The notes under the pieces: model-generated
Databases searched by the model: none
What the model saw: the letters and a program-made list of their open reading frames with translations, nothing else
What the model was told of the DNA's origin: nothing
Part shown: positions 46,605-55,985 of the stretch, one piece after another
How positions within the stretch are numbered: the stretch's first letter is position 1
Layout: every line of letters begins with the position of its first letter
Assembly: GCF_041468085.1 (NCBI RefSeq)
Contig: NZ_CP121017.1
Span: 3,843,501 to 3,907,500, forward strand
Direction of reading: 5' to 3'
DNA: 64,000 nucleotides
Source: Tistrella mobilis
GTDB lineage: Bacteria > Pseudomonadota > Alphaproteobacteria > Tistrellales > Tistrellaceae
Position numbers and translations under genes: made by a program

Positions 46605-46898
46605 CTATCCTCCCCAGGATTCGGCGCCCCCATACGGCTTGATGCGCTTCGCACGCATTCTTTCCGTCATGATGTCGCAACTGTACCGTTCGTGCCAGCC
46701 TGCCGGCCCGGAAGCCAAGGACCCCGGGACCAAGGTCGGGGGTGACAGAGGGGCCGGGCAGGTACCTGGCCTGTGGAGCAGGGCTTGTGAAGGCCGCCGG
46801 GCAGGCATAGAACAGGGGCGCGCGCCCCTCCCTGCACCCGAGGGACGCCCGTCTCCCGCGGCCCAAGTCGTCCGGGCCGCTGCACGAAGGTTGGGATC

Positions 46899-47579
46899 TT
46901 GCCCGAATTCCTCGTCTCCGCCGACGGCCTCGGCGCGCTTCTGACCGTCATCATGATCGACGTCGTGATGTCGGGCGACAATGCGGTGATCATCGGCATG
47001 GCCGCCGCCGGCCTGCCCGCAGCCCTTCGCCGCAAGGCGATCATCTACGGCATCCTGGCAGCCACGATCCTGCGCATCACTTTCGCGGCGGTCACGGTCG
47101 AACTGCTGGCGATCATCGGCCTGACGCTGGCCGGCGGCATTCTTCTGCTCTGGGTCGCCTGGAAAATGTGGCAGGAACTGCGCCACGCCCGCAGGGCTGC
47201 GGCCGCCGAAGCCGCCGCTGCGGCAACCGCCCCAGGCTCAGCCCCCGCCGATGGCGTGGACGACCTTCCGGCAGAGACGGCGGCAGCGCCCAAGACCATG
47301 CGTCAGGCGTTGACGGCCATCATCATCGCCGACGTATCGATGTCGCTCGACAACGTTTTGGCGGTGGCTGGTGCCGCGCGTCATCACATGGAGGTTCTGG
47401 TCATCGGCCTGGTGCTGTCGATCGCGCTGATGGGCCTTGCCGCGAACTATGTCGCCAAGCTGCTGGAACGCCATCACTGGCTGGCCTATGTCGGCCTCGC
47501 CATCATCAGCTATGTGGCGCTCGACATGATCTGGCGCGGCAGCAACGAGGTGATGCACGCGGCCGGCGCCGGCTTCTGA
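46899..47579 (+). CDS. TerC/YjbE-family integral membrane protein
   Basis: Membrane protein of 226 residues with about seven hydrophobic helices. TerC hallmarks are the paired GDNAVIIGMAA (in DVVMSGDNAVIIGMAAAG) and SLDNVLAVAGAA motifs, whose acidic residues lie in the membrane. Family members are implicated in metal (often manganese) efflux or metalation of exported proteins. The loop between halves (about residues 100-130) is Ala/Pro-rich. Start TTG 46899 is preceded by GAAGG. No convincing yybP-ykoY riboswitch was found in the 294-base leader. It converges on pgm with a shared terminator. Confidence 0.88.
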   Translation: MPEFLVSADGLGALLTVIMIDVVMSGDNAVIIGMAAAGLPAALRRKAIIYGILAATILRITFAAVTVELLAIIGLTLAGGILLLWVAWKMWQELRHARRAAAAEAAAAATAPGSAPADGVDDLPAETAAAPKTMRQALTAIIIADVSMSLDNVLAVAGAARHHMEVLVIGLVLSIALMGLAANYVAKLLERHHWLAYVGLAIISYVALDMIWRGSNEVMHAAGAGF

Positions 47580-47607
47580 CCGCCACCATCCCTGCCGACG
47601 CAAAGAA

Positions 47608-47640
47608 AAAGGGCCGCCCCTGACCGGGAGCGGCCCTTTC
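47608..47640. terminator. Bidirectional terminator between terC and pgm
   Basis: AAAGGGCCGC (47608-47617) pairs with GCGGCCCTTT (47630-47639). A-rich sequence on the left and TTTC on the right give a usable T tract on both strands. Confidence 0.85.
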
Positions 47641-47665
47641 CATGTCGGATCAGGCGGCAGGCGGA

Positions 47666-49075
47666 TCAGGCGGCGAGAGCCGCCGGCACCTCGACGCCGG
47701 CCGCCGTCAGCACCCGGGCCAGCTCACCCTTCAGCGCCGCCAGCCGGGCATCATCGGCCGCCTCGGCCCGGGCCACCAGCACCGCCTGGGTGTTGGAGGC
47801 GCGCAGCAGCCACCAGCCGCCGTCGACCTTCACACGCACACCGTCGGTCCGGTCGACCAGGGCACCCTCGGCGGCAAGTGTCGCGGCAATCTCGGTGACC
47901 ACCTGGAACTTGCGATCGTCGGCGCAGGGGATGCGGATCTCGGGCGTGTTGACCATGTCGGGCAGGCCATCGCGGATGGCGGTGATGCTCTCGCCCGTGG
48001 TCGCCAGCTGGTCCAGCAGGCGGACGGCGGCATAGAGCGCGTCGTCATAGCCGTAATAGCCATCGGCGAAGAAGACATGGCCGCTCATCTCGCCGGCGAG
48101 CGGGCTTGCCGTCTCCTTCATCTTGGTCTTGATCAGCGAATGGCCGGTCTTCCACATCACCGGCGTGCCGCCCAGACGGGCGATCTCGTCGAACAGGGCC
48201 TGGCTCGCCTTCACGTCGGCGATGATGGTCGCGCCGGGGATGCGGTCGATGATCGGGCGGGCCAGGATCATCAGCAGCTGATCGCCCCAGAGGATACGCC
48301 CCTTGCCGTCGACCACGCCGATGCGGTCGCCGTCGCCGTCGAAGGCGATGCCCAGATCGGCACCTTCCTCGGCCACCTTCGCGATCAGATCGACCAGGGT
48401 GTGCGGCTCGGTCGGGTCGGGGTGATGGTTCGGGAAGGTGCCGTCGATATCGGCATAGAGCAGCACATGGCGGCCGGGAAGGTTGCGCACCACCATGGTC
48501 AGCGCCTCACCCGCGGCGCCGTTGCCGGCATCCCAGACCACCACGGGTTCGCGGGCGACCGTCTTGAACAGCCCCTCGGTCAGCCGGGCGACATAGGCCG
48601 ACAGCACATCGGGCGCATCATTGTCGGCCCCCGTCGCCGGTGCCGGCAGAAGCCCGCCCTCGGCCGCGATCCGGCCCATCTCGCGGATATCTTCTCCGAA
48701 GAAGGGCTTGCCGAGCATGACCATCTTGAAACCGTTCTGGTCCGGCGGATTGTGCGAGCCGGTAACCATGATGCCGCCGTCGACGCCACGGGTCTGGGCG
48801 GCGTAGTAGAGCATCGGGGTGGGGCCCAGACCCACACGGATCACATCGACGCCGCCTTCGGTCAGCCCGCGCACCAGCGCCGCTTCCAGGTCGGGCGAGC
48901 TTACCCGGCCATCACGACCGACGGCGGCGGACGCGCCGCCGCGGGCCTTCAGCATATAGGCGAAGACCCGCCCGATGGCATAGGCGTCCTCGGTCCCCAG
49001 GGTCTCGCCGATGATGCCGCGGATGTCGTATTCGCGCAGCACGGTCGGATGGAAGCGGTGGACGAGCTTGGTCAC
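47666..49075 (-). CDS. Phosphomannomutase/phosphoglucomutase
   Basis: Alpha-D-phosphohexomutase of 469 residues interconverting hexose 6- and 1-phosphates. The active-site serine loop is [13 protein letters not shown] (about residues 100-112), the metal loop AFDGDGDR, and the sugar-binding loop GEMSGHVFF. The C-terminal phosphate-binding domain has [26 protein letters not shown]. The GTG at 49075 with GAGAGG upstream fits the family start ([20 protein letters not shown]); the frame opens at 49219. It follows ugd by 64 bases. Together with galU the operon supplies UDP-glucose and UDP-glucuronate for cell-surface polysaccharide. Confidence 0.94.
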   Translation of the reverse strand: MTKLVHRFHPTVLREYDIRGIIGETLGTEDAYAIGRVFAYMLKARGGASAAVGRDGRVSSPDLEAALVRGLTEGGVDVIRVGLGPTPMLYYAAQTRGVDGGIMVTGSHNPPDQNGFKMVMLGKPFFGEDIREMGRIAAEGGLLPAPATGADNDAPDVLSAYVARLTEGLFKTVAREPVVVWDAGNGAAGEALTMVVRNLPGRHVLLYADIDGTFPNHHPDPTEPHTLVDLIAKVAEEGADLGIAFDGDGDRIGVVDGKGRILWGDQLLMILARPIIDRIPGATIIADVKASQALFDEIARLGGTPVMWKTGHSLIKTKMKETASPLAGEMSGHVFFADGYYGYDDALYAAVRLLDQLATTGESITAIRDGLPDMVNTPEIRIPCADDRKFQVVTEIAATLAAEGALVDRTDGVRVKVDGGWWLLRASNTQAVLVARAEAADDARLAALKGELARVLTAAGVEVPAALAA

Positions 49076-49139
49076 GAACGGCCTCTCAGGGTCGGTTGGA
49101 AGAATGGCTCGGGGGGGTAGAATGGCAGCAGCAACCGGT

Positions 49140-50459
49140 TCAGCCAAGGCCCGGGGCCGGGCGGCCGATCGAGCTGTAGTCGAAGCCGCGGGCGGCCATC
49201 TCTTCCGGCTTGTAGACATTGCGCAGATCGACCATCACCGGAGCCTTCATCACCGCCTTCACCCGATCAAGATCAAGGGCGCGGAACTGGTTCCATTCGG
49301 TGACCAGCACGGCGACATCGGCTCCGGTGACGGCATCATAGGCATCCTCGGCCCAGACCACACGGTCGAGCAGGCGGCGCGCCTCGGTCATGCCCTCGGG
49401 ATCATAGGCCCGGACGGTGGCGCCGGCGCGGGTCAGGGCCGGCACGATGTCCAGGCTCGGCGCCTCGCGCATGTCGTCGGTATTGGGCTTGAAGGTCAGG
49501 CCCAGCACACCCACGGTCTTGCCGGCAAGGCTGCCGCCGGCGGCCGCGATCACCCGGTCGGCCATGCGGCGCTTGCGGGCCTCGTTGGAGACGACGACCT
49601 GCTCCACCAGCGAGAGCGGCGCGTTGTATTCCTGGGCCGTCGAGACCAGGGCGCGGGTGTCCTTGGGAAAGCAGGATCCGCCGAAGCCCGGGCCGGCATG
49701 CAGGAACTTGCGACCGATGCGACCGTCCAGGCCGATGCCGCGGGCGATATCCTGTACGTTTGCGCCCACCTTCTCGCACAGATCCGCCACCTCGTTGATG
49801 AAGGTGATCTTGGTGGCGAGGAAGGCGTTGGCCGCATATTTGATCAGCTCGGCGCTCTCGATCGTGGTGTGGACGATCGGCGTCTCCATCAGGAAGAGCG
49901 GCCGGTAGAGCTCGGTCATCATTTCGCGCGCCCGCGCCGTCTCGGTCCCCACCACCACGCGGTCGGGGTGCATGAAGTCTTCGATCGCCGAACCTTCCCG
50001 AAGGAATTCCGGGTTCGAGGCCACATCGAAGGACAGATCCGGGCGGGTTTCGGCCAGAAGGGCCTTCACCTTGGCACCTGTGCCGACCGGCACGGTAGAC
50101 TTGGTCACCACCAGCCGGTAGCCGTCGGCAGCCATGGCCACCTGGCGCACGGCCTCGAAAACATAGCTGAGATCGGCATGGCCGTCACCGCGGCGACTGG
50201 GCGTGCCGACCGCGATGAACACGACCTCTGCATCGCGTACCGCCTGGGCCAGATCGGCGGTGAAACCCAGATGGCCCGAGCGCACATTGCGGGCGACCAG
50301 ATCGTCGAGCCCGGGCTCGTAAATCGGGATCTCACCACCGAGCAGCCGCTCAATCTTCGGCCGGTCATGGTCGACACAGACGACCGAATGGCCGAATTCG
50401 GAGAAGCAGGTGCCCGACACGAGGCCGACATAGCCCGTGCCGATCATCGCGACGCGCAT
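49140..50459 (-). CDS. ugd: UDP-glucose 6-dehydrogenase
   Basis: NAD-dependent enzyme of 439 residues making UDP-glucuronate. The N-terminal Rossmann motif is [24 protein letters not shown]; the catalytic Cys is in [22 protein letters not shown] and [24 protein letters not shown] are conserved. The C-terminal UDP-binding domain has [23 protein letters not shown] 50459 has AAAGGAA upstream. It lies in the order galU-ugd-pgm on the minus strand. Confidence 0.96.
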   Translation of the reverse strand: MRVAMIGTGYVGLVSGTCFSEFGHSVVCVDHDRPKIERLLGGEIPIYEPGLDDLVARNVRSGHLGFTADLAQAVRDAEVVFIAVGTPSRRGDGHADLSYVFEAVRQVAMAADGYRLVVTKSTVPVGTGAKVKALLAETRPDLSFDVASNPEFLREGSAIEDFMHPDRVVVGTETARAREMMTELYRPLFLMETPIVHTTIESAELIKYAANAFLATKITFINEVADLCEKVGANVQDIARGIGLDGRIGRKFLHAGPGFGGSCFPKDTRALVSTAQEYNAPLSLVEQVVVSNEARKRRMADRVIAAAGGSLAGKTVGVLGLTFKPNTDDMREAPSLDIVPALTRAGATVRAYDPEGMTEARRLLDRVVWAEDAYDAVTGADVAVLVTEWNQFRALDLDRVKAVMKAPVMVDLRNVYKPEEMAARGFDYSSIGRPAPGLG

Positions 50460-50490
50460 GGAAGTCAATTCCTTTGCCAGTGAGCGCGAA

Positions 50491-50548
50491 CGGCGCGCAG
50501 GGCCCCCGATCCCGTCCCGAAAAACGTGACCGCGGGCCCTGCGCGCCG
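50491..50548 (-). terminator. Large hairpin between galU and ugd
   Basis: CGGCGCGCAGGGCCC (50491-50505) is perfectly complementary to 50534-50548, a 15-bp stem with a 28-base loop. It follows the galU stop by 11 bases. No T tract follows on the minus strand, so it may attenuate, protect the 3' end, or terminate partially. Confidence 0.6.
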
Positions 50549-50558
50549 AACTATAGCC

Positions 50559-51458
50559 TTACTGGGCGGCGTCGCGGTAGGCCGAAAGGCGCTCGGCCAG
50601 GAAGTCCTTCACCTGGTCGCGCAGATCGACGCGAGCCAGCGAGAAGGCGATATTGGCCTGGATGAAACCGGCCTTATCGCCGCAATCGAAGCGTTCGCCG
50701 TCGAAGCGCACCGCATGGAAGGGGTGGCTTTCGACCATGGCGCGGATCGCGTCGGTCAGCTGGATCTCGCCACCCGAACCGCGCTCGTGGCGGCCCAGAT
50801 GATCGAAGATCTCAGGCTGCAGGATGTAGCGGCCGATCACCGCGGTGCGCGACGGCGCCTCGTCGGATTTCGGCTTCTCCACCATGCCCCGGGCGGTGAC
50901 CAGACGGCCATCGTCCTGAGCGATGTCGATGATGCCATAGCGGGAAGTATGCTCGGGCGAGACATCCATCGCGGCCACGACATTGCCACCCTTCTGCTCG
51001 TAGACCTCGACCATCTGGCTGAGGCACGGGCGGTCGGCAAGCACCAGATCGTCCGCCAGCAGCACGGCAAAAGGCTCGTTGCCGACAAGATGGCGGGCGC
51101 ACCACACGGCATGGCCCAGGCCCATCGGCTCCTGCTGACGGGTATAGGACACGTTGCCAGCCTTCGGCAGCCAGCGACGCAGCTGGGTCAGCTGGTCGTG
51201 CTTGCCGCGCTCCTGCAACGTCCACTCCAGTTCAAAAGACTGGTCGAAATGGTCTTCAATGGCGGTCTTGTTCCGGCCGGTGACGAAGATCAGCTCTTCG
51301 ATGCCGGCGGCGCGCGCTTCTTCCACAGCGTACTGGATCAGCGGCTTGTCGACGACCGGCAGCATTTCCTTGGGCATGGCCTTCGTGGCCGGAAGGAAGC
51401 GCGTGCCCAGGCCACCGACGGGGAAGACGGCTTTGCGAACGGGCTTGGTGTTGCTCAT
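50559..51458 (-). CDS. galU: UTP-glucose-1-phosphate uridylyltransferase
   Basis: UDP-glucose pyrophosphorylase of 299 residues, making UDP-glucose from UTP and glucose-1-phosphate. The N-terminal nucleotide loop is AVFPVGGLGTRFLPATKAMPKEMLPVVDKPLIQYAVEEA; the family also shows QQEPMGLGHAVWCARHLVG, LADDLVLA and VEKPKSDEAPS. ATG 51458 is the canonical start (MSNTKPVRKAVFP). First gene of the UDP-sugar operon. Confidence 0.96.
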   Translation of the reverse strand: MSNTKPVRKAVFPVGGLGTRFLPATKAMPKEMLPVVDKPLIQYAVEEARAAGIEELIFVTGRNKTAIEDHFDQSFELEWTLQERGKHDQLTQLRRWLPKAGNVSYTRQQEPMGLGHAVWCARHLVGNEPFAVLLADDLVLADRPCLSQMVEVYEQKGGNVVAAMDVSPEHTSRYGIIDIAQDDGRLVTARGMVEKPKSDEAPSRTAVIGRYILQPEIFDHLGRHERGSGGEIQLTDAIRAMVESHPFHAVRFDGERFDCGDKAGFIQANIAFSLARVDLRDQVKDFLAERLSAYRDAAQ

Positions 51459-51808
51459 GGACCTAATCGCTGGATCGAATTCTTGAGGCGTTCTTCGGAA
51501 CGATCGTCCGACCGGTCACGTGTCATTCGATATCGCGGCCCATGCTGCCCACATGGTCCGCAGCGGATGCACGGCACTTCCTCGCCTCGGGCAGGCGTGC
51601 CGTCGATCCGCCGATCGACCCGACATATATTGCATCGCAGCAGAACACGATGCGACGCCTTTTTTGACCTGCCCCCATTTTGTCACCAGAGGCAATCATA
51701 CGGCATCAAAGGTCACATGTCTGACCGACGAACGGCACAACTTATAGCCTTGAACGGCCGCCAACGCAAATGAGGCCCTGAGCGCAGGGGGCGACGGCCG
51801 CGTTCAGA
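51459..51808. other. 350-base intergenic region upstream of galU
   Basis: Moderately GC-rich sequence with an AT-rich patch near 51640-51720. Short frames on the plus strand lack features of genes. It should contain the galU promoter, but no element stands out. No repeat or structured RNA was recognised. Confidence 0.5.
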
Positions 51809-52591
51809 TCATGCGCGCGAACGCGATCCGAGAAGGCGGTCACGGGCTGCATTTACCCGCGCCGCAAGCGCTGCACTGCCCCCATGATCGGGATGAACCC
51901 GGGCCATCATCCGCCGCCAGGCGGCGGTGATTTCGGCGGCCCCTGCACCGGGCTCCACCCCCAGGATGGCGCACGCCTCGGCCTCGGACAGCTCGTCCGC
52001 AACCCCGGCATCGGCCCGGGCCCCGCCATTGCCCGCAGGTTGGTCGGACCAGCCCGGCCCATAGGTCCGTTCCCCCCAGTTTTCCAGCAGGCGGGCACCG
52101 TCGACATCCTCCACCCGCAAGCGTCGCAGCAGCGCGGTGAGGGTATCGACATCCAGTTCCTCAAGGTCGCGCCCCCGCTCCGGCCCGTCGAGCACCACGC
52201 CCGACATCATGCCGGTATCGGGATCGAGCGTCATGCGCAGGCTGCGGGTCTCGATCGTACGCGGACGGCTGCGGGCTGTACCAGCCGCCCCCAGACCGGA
52301 TGCAGATCCGGCCCGCTGATTCCGGGCTCTGCGCAACAGGTGCCAGACCGGCATCAGCCCAAGGGCCGTGCGGGCCAGGCGCGCGGCCAGTGGCAGGGCG
52401 GCCGCCACCACGGCAGCCACGGCCGGCCATTTGCCGGTCACGGCAAGCAGCACGGCAGCGATCGCCGCCATCACCACCAGCCCCCACAGGCCGGCACGCT
52501 TCAGCACAGCCCGATCCAGCCGTCCAAGACGTCCACCCAGGATCAGGGCGGCGATCAGGCTGGCGAGACCGGCAAGAAGGGCCCAGATCAC
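51809..52591 (-). CDS. Membrane-anchored J-domain protein
   Basis: Protein of 260 residues. The N-terminus has two or three hydrophobic segments (IWALLAGLASLIAALILGG; GLWGLVVMAAIAAVLLAVTG; VAAVVAAALPLAARLA). A middle region (MTLDPDTGMMSGVVLDGPERGRDLEELDVDTLTALLRRL) is conserved in alphaproteobacteria. The C-terminal J domain (SEAEACAILGVEPGAGAAEITAAWRRMMARVHPDHGGS) has HPD, so it can stimulate a DnaK-type chaperone. GTG start at 52591 with GGGGATGAGC upstream. It begins 21 bases after the VWA gene and probably shares its transcript. Confidence 0.88.
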   Translation of the reverse strand: MIWALLAGLASLIAALILGGRLGRLDRAVLKRAGLWGLVVMAAIAAVLLAVTGKWPAVAAVVAAALPLAARLARTALGLMPVWHLLRRARNQRAGSASGLGAAGTARSRPRTIETRSLRMTLDPDTGMMSGVVLDGPERGRDLEELDVDTLTALLRRLRVEDVDGARLLENWGERTYGPGWSDQPAGNGGARADAGVADELSEAEACAILGVEPGAGAAEITAAWRRMMARVHPDHGGSAALAARVNAARDRLLGSRSRA

Positions 52592-52612
52592 ACGCTCATC
52601 CCCATCATGCGC

Positions 52613-53341
52613 TCAACGCCCGCCCATGCGCCCGACCAGCAGACGCAGGGCCGCAGGGTCGGCCCGACCGGGACGATCCAGGGCGGCCGGGCCGTGGGTC
52701 GCCACCGCGGCAACCGCGCCCAGCAGGGCCCGCAGGCGGTCGGGGGCAGCCGGATCGAAGGGCAGCAGCGCGCCGCCGGTGATCCGGGCGATATGCCCGA
52801 AGGCGGCGGCGACCTCGGGATTGCGCCCTTCCTGGAACATGAAGGCCCGCACCCCGAGCATGGCCAGGTCTGCCGCCCCCGCCTCCAGCGCCGCCATCGG
52901 TTCCTCCACGGCATCTCCCACGAAGATCAGCCCGCGGACGGGGACAGCCCGCGCTTCGGCCACGGCATGGACGAGGACACGGGCCAGCTGGGTCCGGCCC
53001 GCCCGACAATCGATCCGCGACATCACGCGCGCCAGCGCCAGTGCGTCGCCGGCCCATCGGCTGGCGCGGCATTCATCGATGCCCCGGTAATAGACCAGCT
53101 GGACCGTAAGCCCGCCATCACCGGCGACACGGAACATCTCTCCCTGCAACCCCTGGGCAAGATCCCAACCGGGCTGTCGGCTCTGGGTCGCATCCATTGC
53201 CAGAATCAGGCGCGCCGCGGCACCGCCGGAGGCAGCCGGTCGGGCCGGCACGCTTCGCCGCGCCTCGGCCAGAAAGCCTTCGACCTCGGCAGAGGTGGCC
53301 GGCGGGCGCGCGGAGCCGCCAGGACGAAGGTCTCGGGTCAT
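52613..53341 (-). CDS. VWA-domain protein
   Basis: Protein of 242 residues with a von Willebrand A-like fold. The metal-site start is RLILAMDATQSRQPGW (DxTxS), followed by GGLTVQLVYYRGIDECRAS, SRIDCRAGRTQLARVL and PVRGLIFVGDAVEEPM. No signal peptide is visible. ATG 53341 has GGGAG upstream. It sits between mipZ and a J-domain gene, an arrangement I recall from other alphaproteobacteria; its partner is unknown. Confidence 0.82.
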   Translation of the reverse strand: MTRDLRPGGSARPPATSAEVEGFLAEARRSVPARPAASGGAAARLILAMDATQSRQPGWDLAQGLQGEMFRVAGDGGLTVQLVYYRGIDECRASRWAGDALALARVMSRIDCRAGRTQLARVLVHAVAEARAVPVRGLIFVGDAVEEPMAALEAGAADLAMLGVRAFMFQEGRNPEVAAAFGHIARITGGALLPFDPAAPDRLRALLGAVAAVATHGPAALDRPGRADPAALRLLVGRMGGR

Positions 53342-53450
53342 GCCGGTCTCCCGCAGGTCTTACGGCGCATGAAGCGGATCTCCACACGCTCGTTTCCTAC
53401 ATGGGGAGTCAGAGCGCCGCGGAAAGGGGCCGTATGCAGAGAGGCGGGGC

Positions 53451-54287
53451 TCAGAGGATCAGGTCGCGGCCGTCCAGCATCGGCAGACGCAGGGCCTCGA
53501 TCAGGCCGCGCACCTCGTGCCGGGCGGCGATGTGCGACATGGAGAGCGAGATGTTCGCATCCACGTCACGCAGGTCGAGCATGGTGAGCCCGCGCAGGAA
53601 CAGCTCGCGATAGATGACCCGATCGCCGAAACCCGGTGCGACGCGGAAGCCGACCCGGCGCGACAGCTGCTCCACCACCCGGCTCATATCGCGCTTGTTC
53701 CGGCTTTCCGTCGACGACAGGCGATTGCGCATGACCACCCAGTCGATGGTGCCGCGATCGCGGATCGCACGGGTCTTCTTCTCGTTCCAGACCATCTCGG
53801 CATAGACGCTGGGGCCCAACACCTTCAGCGTTTCCGGGTCCACCCGGGCCAGCACGTCCAGATCGATGAAGCTGTCATTGATCGGGGTGATCAGGGTGTC
53901 GGCGAAGGAATGGGCCAGGCGGGCGAGAAAGTGGTCACTGCCGGGGCTGTCGATGATGACGACGTCGTTGTCGCGGGCCAGACGCGCGAGGGCGCCGACG
54001 AAGGCCTCCCGCTCATCCGCCTCCATCTCGGCCCGGCTCGGCTTGTCGGATCGCGGGATGACCGCGCTTTCCGGCACCGGCATCCAGGCCTGCTGCTCAC
54101 GGGCGAAAGCGGCACGATTCTCGATATAGCGGCTGATGGTGCGCTGGCGGCTGTCGATATCGATCACACCCACCTTCTGGCCAAGCTTCATCAGCCCCAC
54201 TGCCAGATGCATGGCCGTGGTCGACTTGCCGGAGCCACCCTTCTCGTTGCCCAGCACGATGATATGCGCAGGGATCTGACCGCCCAT
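53451..54287 (-). CDS. mipZ: Division-plane positioning ATPase MipZ
   Basis: ParA-superfamily ATPase of 278 residues. The deviant Walker A is GNEKGGSGKSTTAMHL with signature Lys16 and Lys21, then GVIDIDSRQRTISRYIENR and VVIIDSPGSD. The segment DSFIDLDVLARVDPETLKVLGPSVYAEMVWNEKKTRA and NRDMSRV-like KRDMSRVVEQLS are typical of MipZ, which forms a gradient from the poles and inhibits FtsZ away from mid-cell. ATG 54287 fits MGGQIPAHIIVLGNEKGG. Essential in Caulobacter; here it leads a cluster with VWA and J-domain genes. Confidence 0.93.
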   Translation of the reverse strand: MGGQIPAHIIVLGNEKGGSGKSTTAMHLAVGLMKLGQKVGVIDIDSRQRTISRYIENRAAFAREQQAWMPVPESAVIPRSDKPSRAEMEADEREAFVGALARLARDNDVVIIDSPGSDHFLARLAHSFADTLITPINDSFIDLDVLARVDPETLKVLGPSVYAEMVWNEKKTRAIRDRGTIDWVVMRNRLSSTESRNKRDMSRVVEQLSRRVGFRVAPGFGDRVIYRELFLRGLTMLDLRDVDANISLSMSHIAARHEVRGLIEALRLPMLDGRDLIL

Positions 54288-54509
54288 GCCTCGCTTCCCC
54301 TCAGCCCGCGCGAACCCGGTCCTTCCGGCCGCCTCCGCCCCGTCCGGACGTCATCATGACCTGAAACGTCCTGCCCCAGAAGAGGCCGCCGCACGATAGC
54401 CGGGTGAGACGGCGGGTCAAGCGCGCGTTGGCCGCATCGTTCAGGAAAATCCCTGCCCTGACAGAGGAATATGGCGGGCCGGGCGGCAGCAGCCGGCACC
54501 GACAAAGAA

Positions 54510-54542
54510 ACGGCCGGCGGATCACATGATCCGACCGGCCGT
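54510..54542 (-). terminator. Intergenic terminator-like hairpin (minus strand)
   Basis: ACGGCCGG (54510-54517) and GGATCA pair with TGATCC and CCGGCCGT (54535-54542). On the minus strand the stem is followed by TTTCTTTG. No annotated gene lies just upstream on that strand; the nearest is the PaaA-like gene 600 bases away. Confidence 0.6.
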
Positions 54543-54843
54543 AAAGTCGACAGTGTGGAGAGGTAACCGAAGAGCCTAAGCAGAAGATGGATGAAGAGGC
54601 ACCAAAACTTCGAGAGTCGATCCGGGTTGAGGGTCGAGCGGAAAGCACTCACCCCCGCTTCAAGCACTCCGTCCGTGCCCTCAACCCGGCCAGTCCTGCC
54701 TTTCGGAAGGACATTCAGTCTCGTGAAGCCGTCCCTTCGAGGTGATTAGACCAACTTTACTTCCGTCGGTCAAATCTTTTTTTCGCCCTCTTGGTTTTGA
54801 TACCATTTCGTCTTCATAAGACCAGCAGGCGACACATCGAATA

Positions 54844-54868
54844 CTGATGATGCGCTGTGCATCATCAG
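54844..54868. other. Perfect stem-loop of unknown role
   Basis: CTGATGATGC (54844-54853) and GCATCATCAG (54859-54868) form a perfect 10-bp stem around GCTGT. It has no T tract on either strand and lies in the mipZ-PaaA intergenic region. Confidence 0.6.
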
Positions 54869-54931
54869 AACCCGATCGGGGCGCTCCCCGCCCCGCCACC
54901 TGCGTCGGGGATATTATTAGCAATGGCCGTG

Positions 54932-54967
54932 CCAAATCCCCCAAAGCCCGGAATCGCAGGGGTTTGG
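54932..54967. other. Imperfect stem-loop of unknown role
   Basis: CCAAATCCCC (54932-54941) pairs with GGGGTTTGG (54959-54967) with one bulged T. Part of the same hairpin-rich intergenic stretch. Confidence 0.5.
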
Positions 54968-55084
54968 GTGCTACATCCGGCCCCTTGTTCCAGCCTCGGC
55001 CTCGTTTCTGCACATTTTTAAGGCGATACATGCATGTCCGACGGAGTATCGCCCATTCATTGTGCAATGCACCCTCGCAATAGC

Positions 55085-55118
55085 GAAGGGGCGCCGCCCT
55101 CGCAGGCGACGCCCCTTC
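55085..55118 (-). terminator. Terminator hairpin of the radical SAM operon
   Basis: GAAGGGGCG (55085-55093) pairs with CGCCCCTTC (55110-55118), and CGCC with GGCG inside. It starts 18 bases after the PaaA-like stop. The following minus-strand sequence CGCTATTGCG lacks a T run. Confidence 0.65.
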
Positions 55119-55135
55119 CGATGCAGACGGACGAA

Positions 55136-55891
55136 TCAGAGGAACTTGCGGCCCCGGGTCCAGTCGTCCGGCACGTCGAGGCCCAGTTCACGCAGCTGCG
55201 GCACGATATGGGCGCAGTAGCGCTGGCGGGCTTCCTCGTTGGTGTATTTGCGCAGGCCCCACTTCACGTAGAGCTTCGAGCGCTCGCTCTCGGAGCGGCC
55301 GAAGAGGTCGAGCATCGTCGACCACCACACACCTTCCAGCTCGGCCTGCACCAGGGCGCGACCTTCGGGCGTGGCGCAGAACTGCTTCACGATGCGGCGG
55401 CCCTGGGCGACATGGTTGTATTCGTCCATGACGATCGAGATGCACATGTCGGCGATCGGCTTGTACGAGGACTGGGCCATTTCCTCGATCATGGCCAGCA
55501 CCGCGCCTTCGCCGATCATCGAGAACAGGCCGCGCTGCACCCAGTTGTCGATCTTGCGCACCGCATCGGTGCGATAGTGCTGCCGCTCCTGGAAGTGCTG
55601 ATCCATCATATAGTAGACGTCGATGCCCAGATCCTTGAGCACCTCGGCACCGCGGATGAAGTGGTCGACCTCTTCGGCGGCGCGCTCGCAGCACATCTTG
55701 CGCTCATACGGATCCGGCGCCATCGGATAAAGCAACTGGGTGTAGTCGTCGGCACCGGTCAGCTCGCCCTCGGTATGGGCCCGGAGCTGATGGATGACCA
55801 GCTCCTGATACTCCTTGGGCATCTTGTAGAACTGCTCGGGCCCCTCGACGACCAGGGGGGCTTCGGCGGCGCTTGCAACGGACTCGTTCAT
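55136..55891 (-). CDS. PaaA-like diiron oxygenase family protein
   Basis: Ferritin-like protein of 251 residues of the phenylacetate-catabolic family, whose PaaA member epoxidises phenylacetyl-CoA. Two ExxH iron motifs are visible, E74-V-D-H77 in AAEEVDHF and E157-Y-N-H160 in VMDEYNHVAQG, with further candidate Glu ligands at 41 or 43 and near 128. The N-terminus PEQFYKMPKEYQELVIHQLRAHTEGEL resembles PaaA. No PaaB, C, D or E subunit is nearby, so a classical Paa complex cannot be assembled from this locus. ATG has GGAGACAGGAC upstream. Third gene after a radical SAM enzyme and a thioesterase. Confidence 0.85.
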   Translation of the reverse strand: MNESVASAAEAPLVVEGPEQFYKMPKEYQELVIHQLRAHTEGELTGADDYTQLLYPMAPDPYERKMCCERAAEEVDHFIRGAEVLKDLGIDVYYMMDQHFQERQHYRTDAVRKIDNWVQRGLFSMIGEGAVLAMIEEMAQSSYKPIADMCISIVMDEYNHVAQGRRIVKQFCATPEGRALVQAELEGVWWSTMLDLFGRSESERSKLYVKWGLRKYTNEEARQRYCAHIVPQLRELGLDVPDDWTRGRKFL

Positions 55892-55985
55892 GTCCTGTCT
55901 CCGGATTTACCTGTGATTGAGAATATGGCCACAGTTTCCCCCTGAGGCCGATCGGCTGGCGGTGCATGGCCGCCGGCTCGTTGGA

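Larger units (their letters stand above)
54288..55135. other. 848-base intergenic region with several hairpins, no convincing gene
   Basis: This stretch upstream of mipZ is less GC-rich than its surroundings, notably 54750-54830 and 54990-55080. It contains strong inverted repeats at 54510-54542, 54844-54868, 54932-54967 and 55085-55118. Open frames across it have no recognisable protein features. It must contain the mipZ promoter and may encode one or more RNAs. Confidence 0.55.

Noticed and set aside
46605-46898. Possible yybP-ykoY (manganese) riboswitch upstream of the TerC gene
   Set aside because: The leader is GC-rich with a GGGGCGCGCGCCCC palindrome at 46815-46828, but I could not find the conserved yybP-ykoY core segments.
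54681-55067. Minus-strand frame of 128 residues in the mipZ-PaaA gap
   Set aside because: Composition is random-like, it crosses two stem-loops and no domain or good ribosome-binding site is visible.
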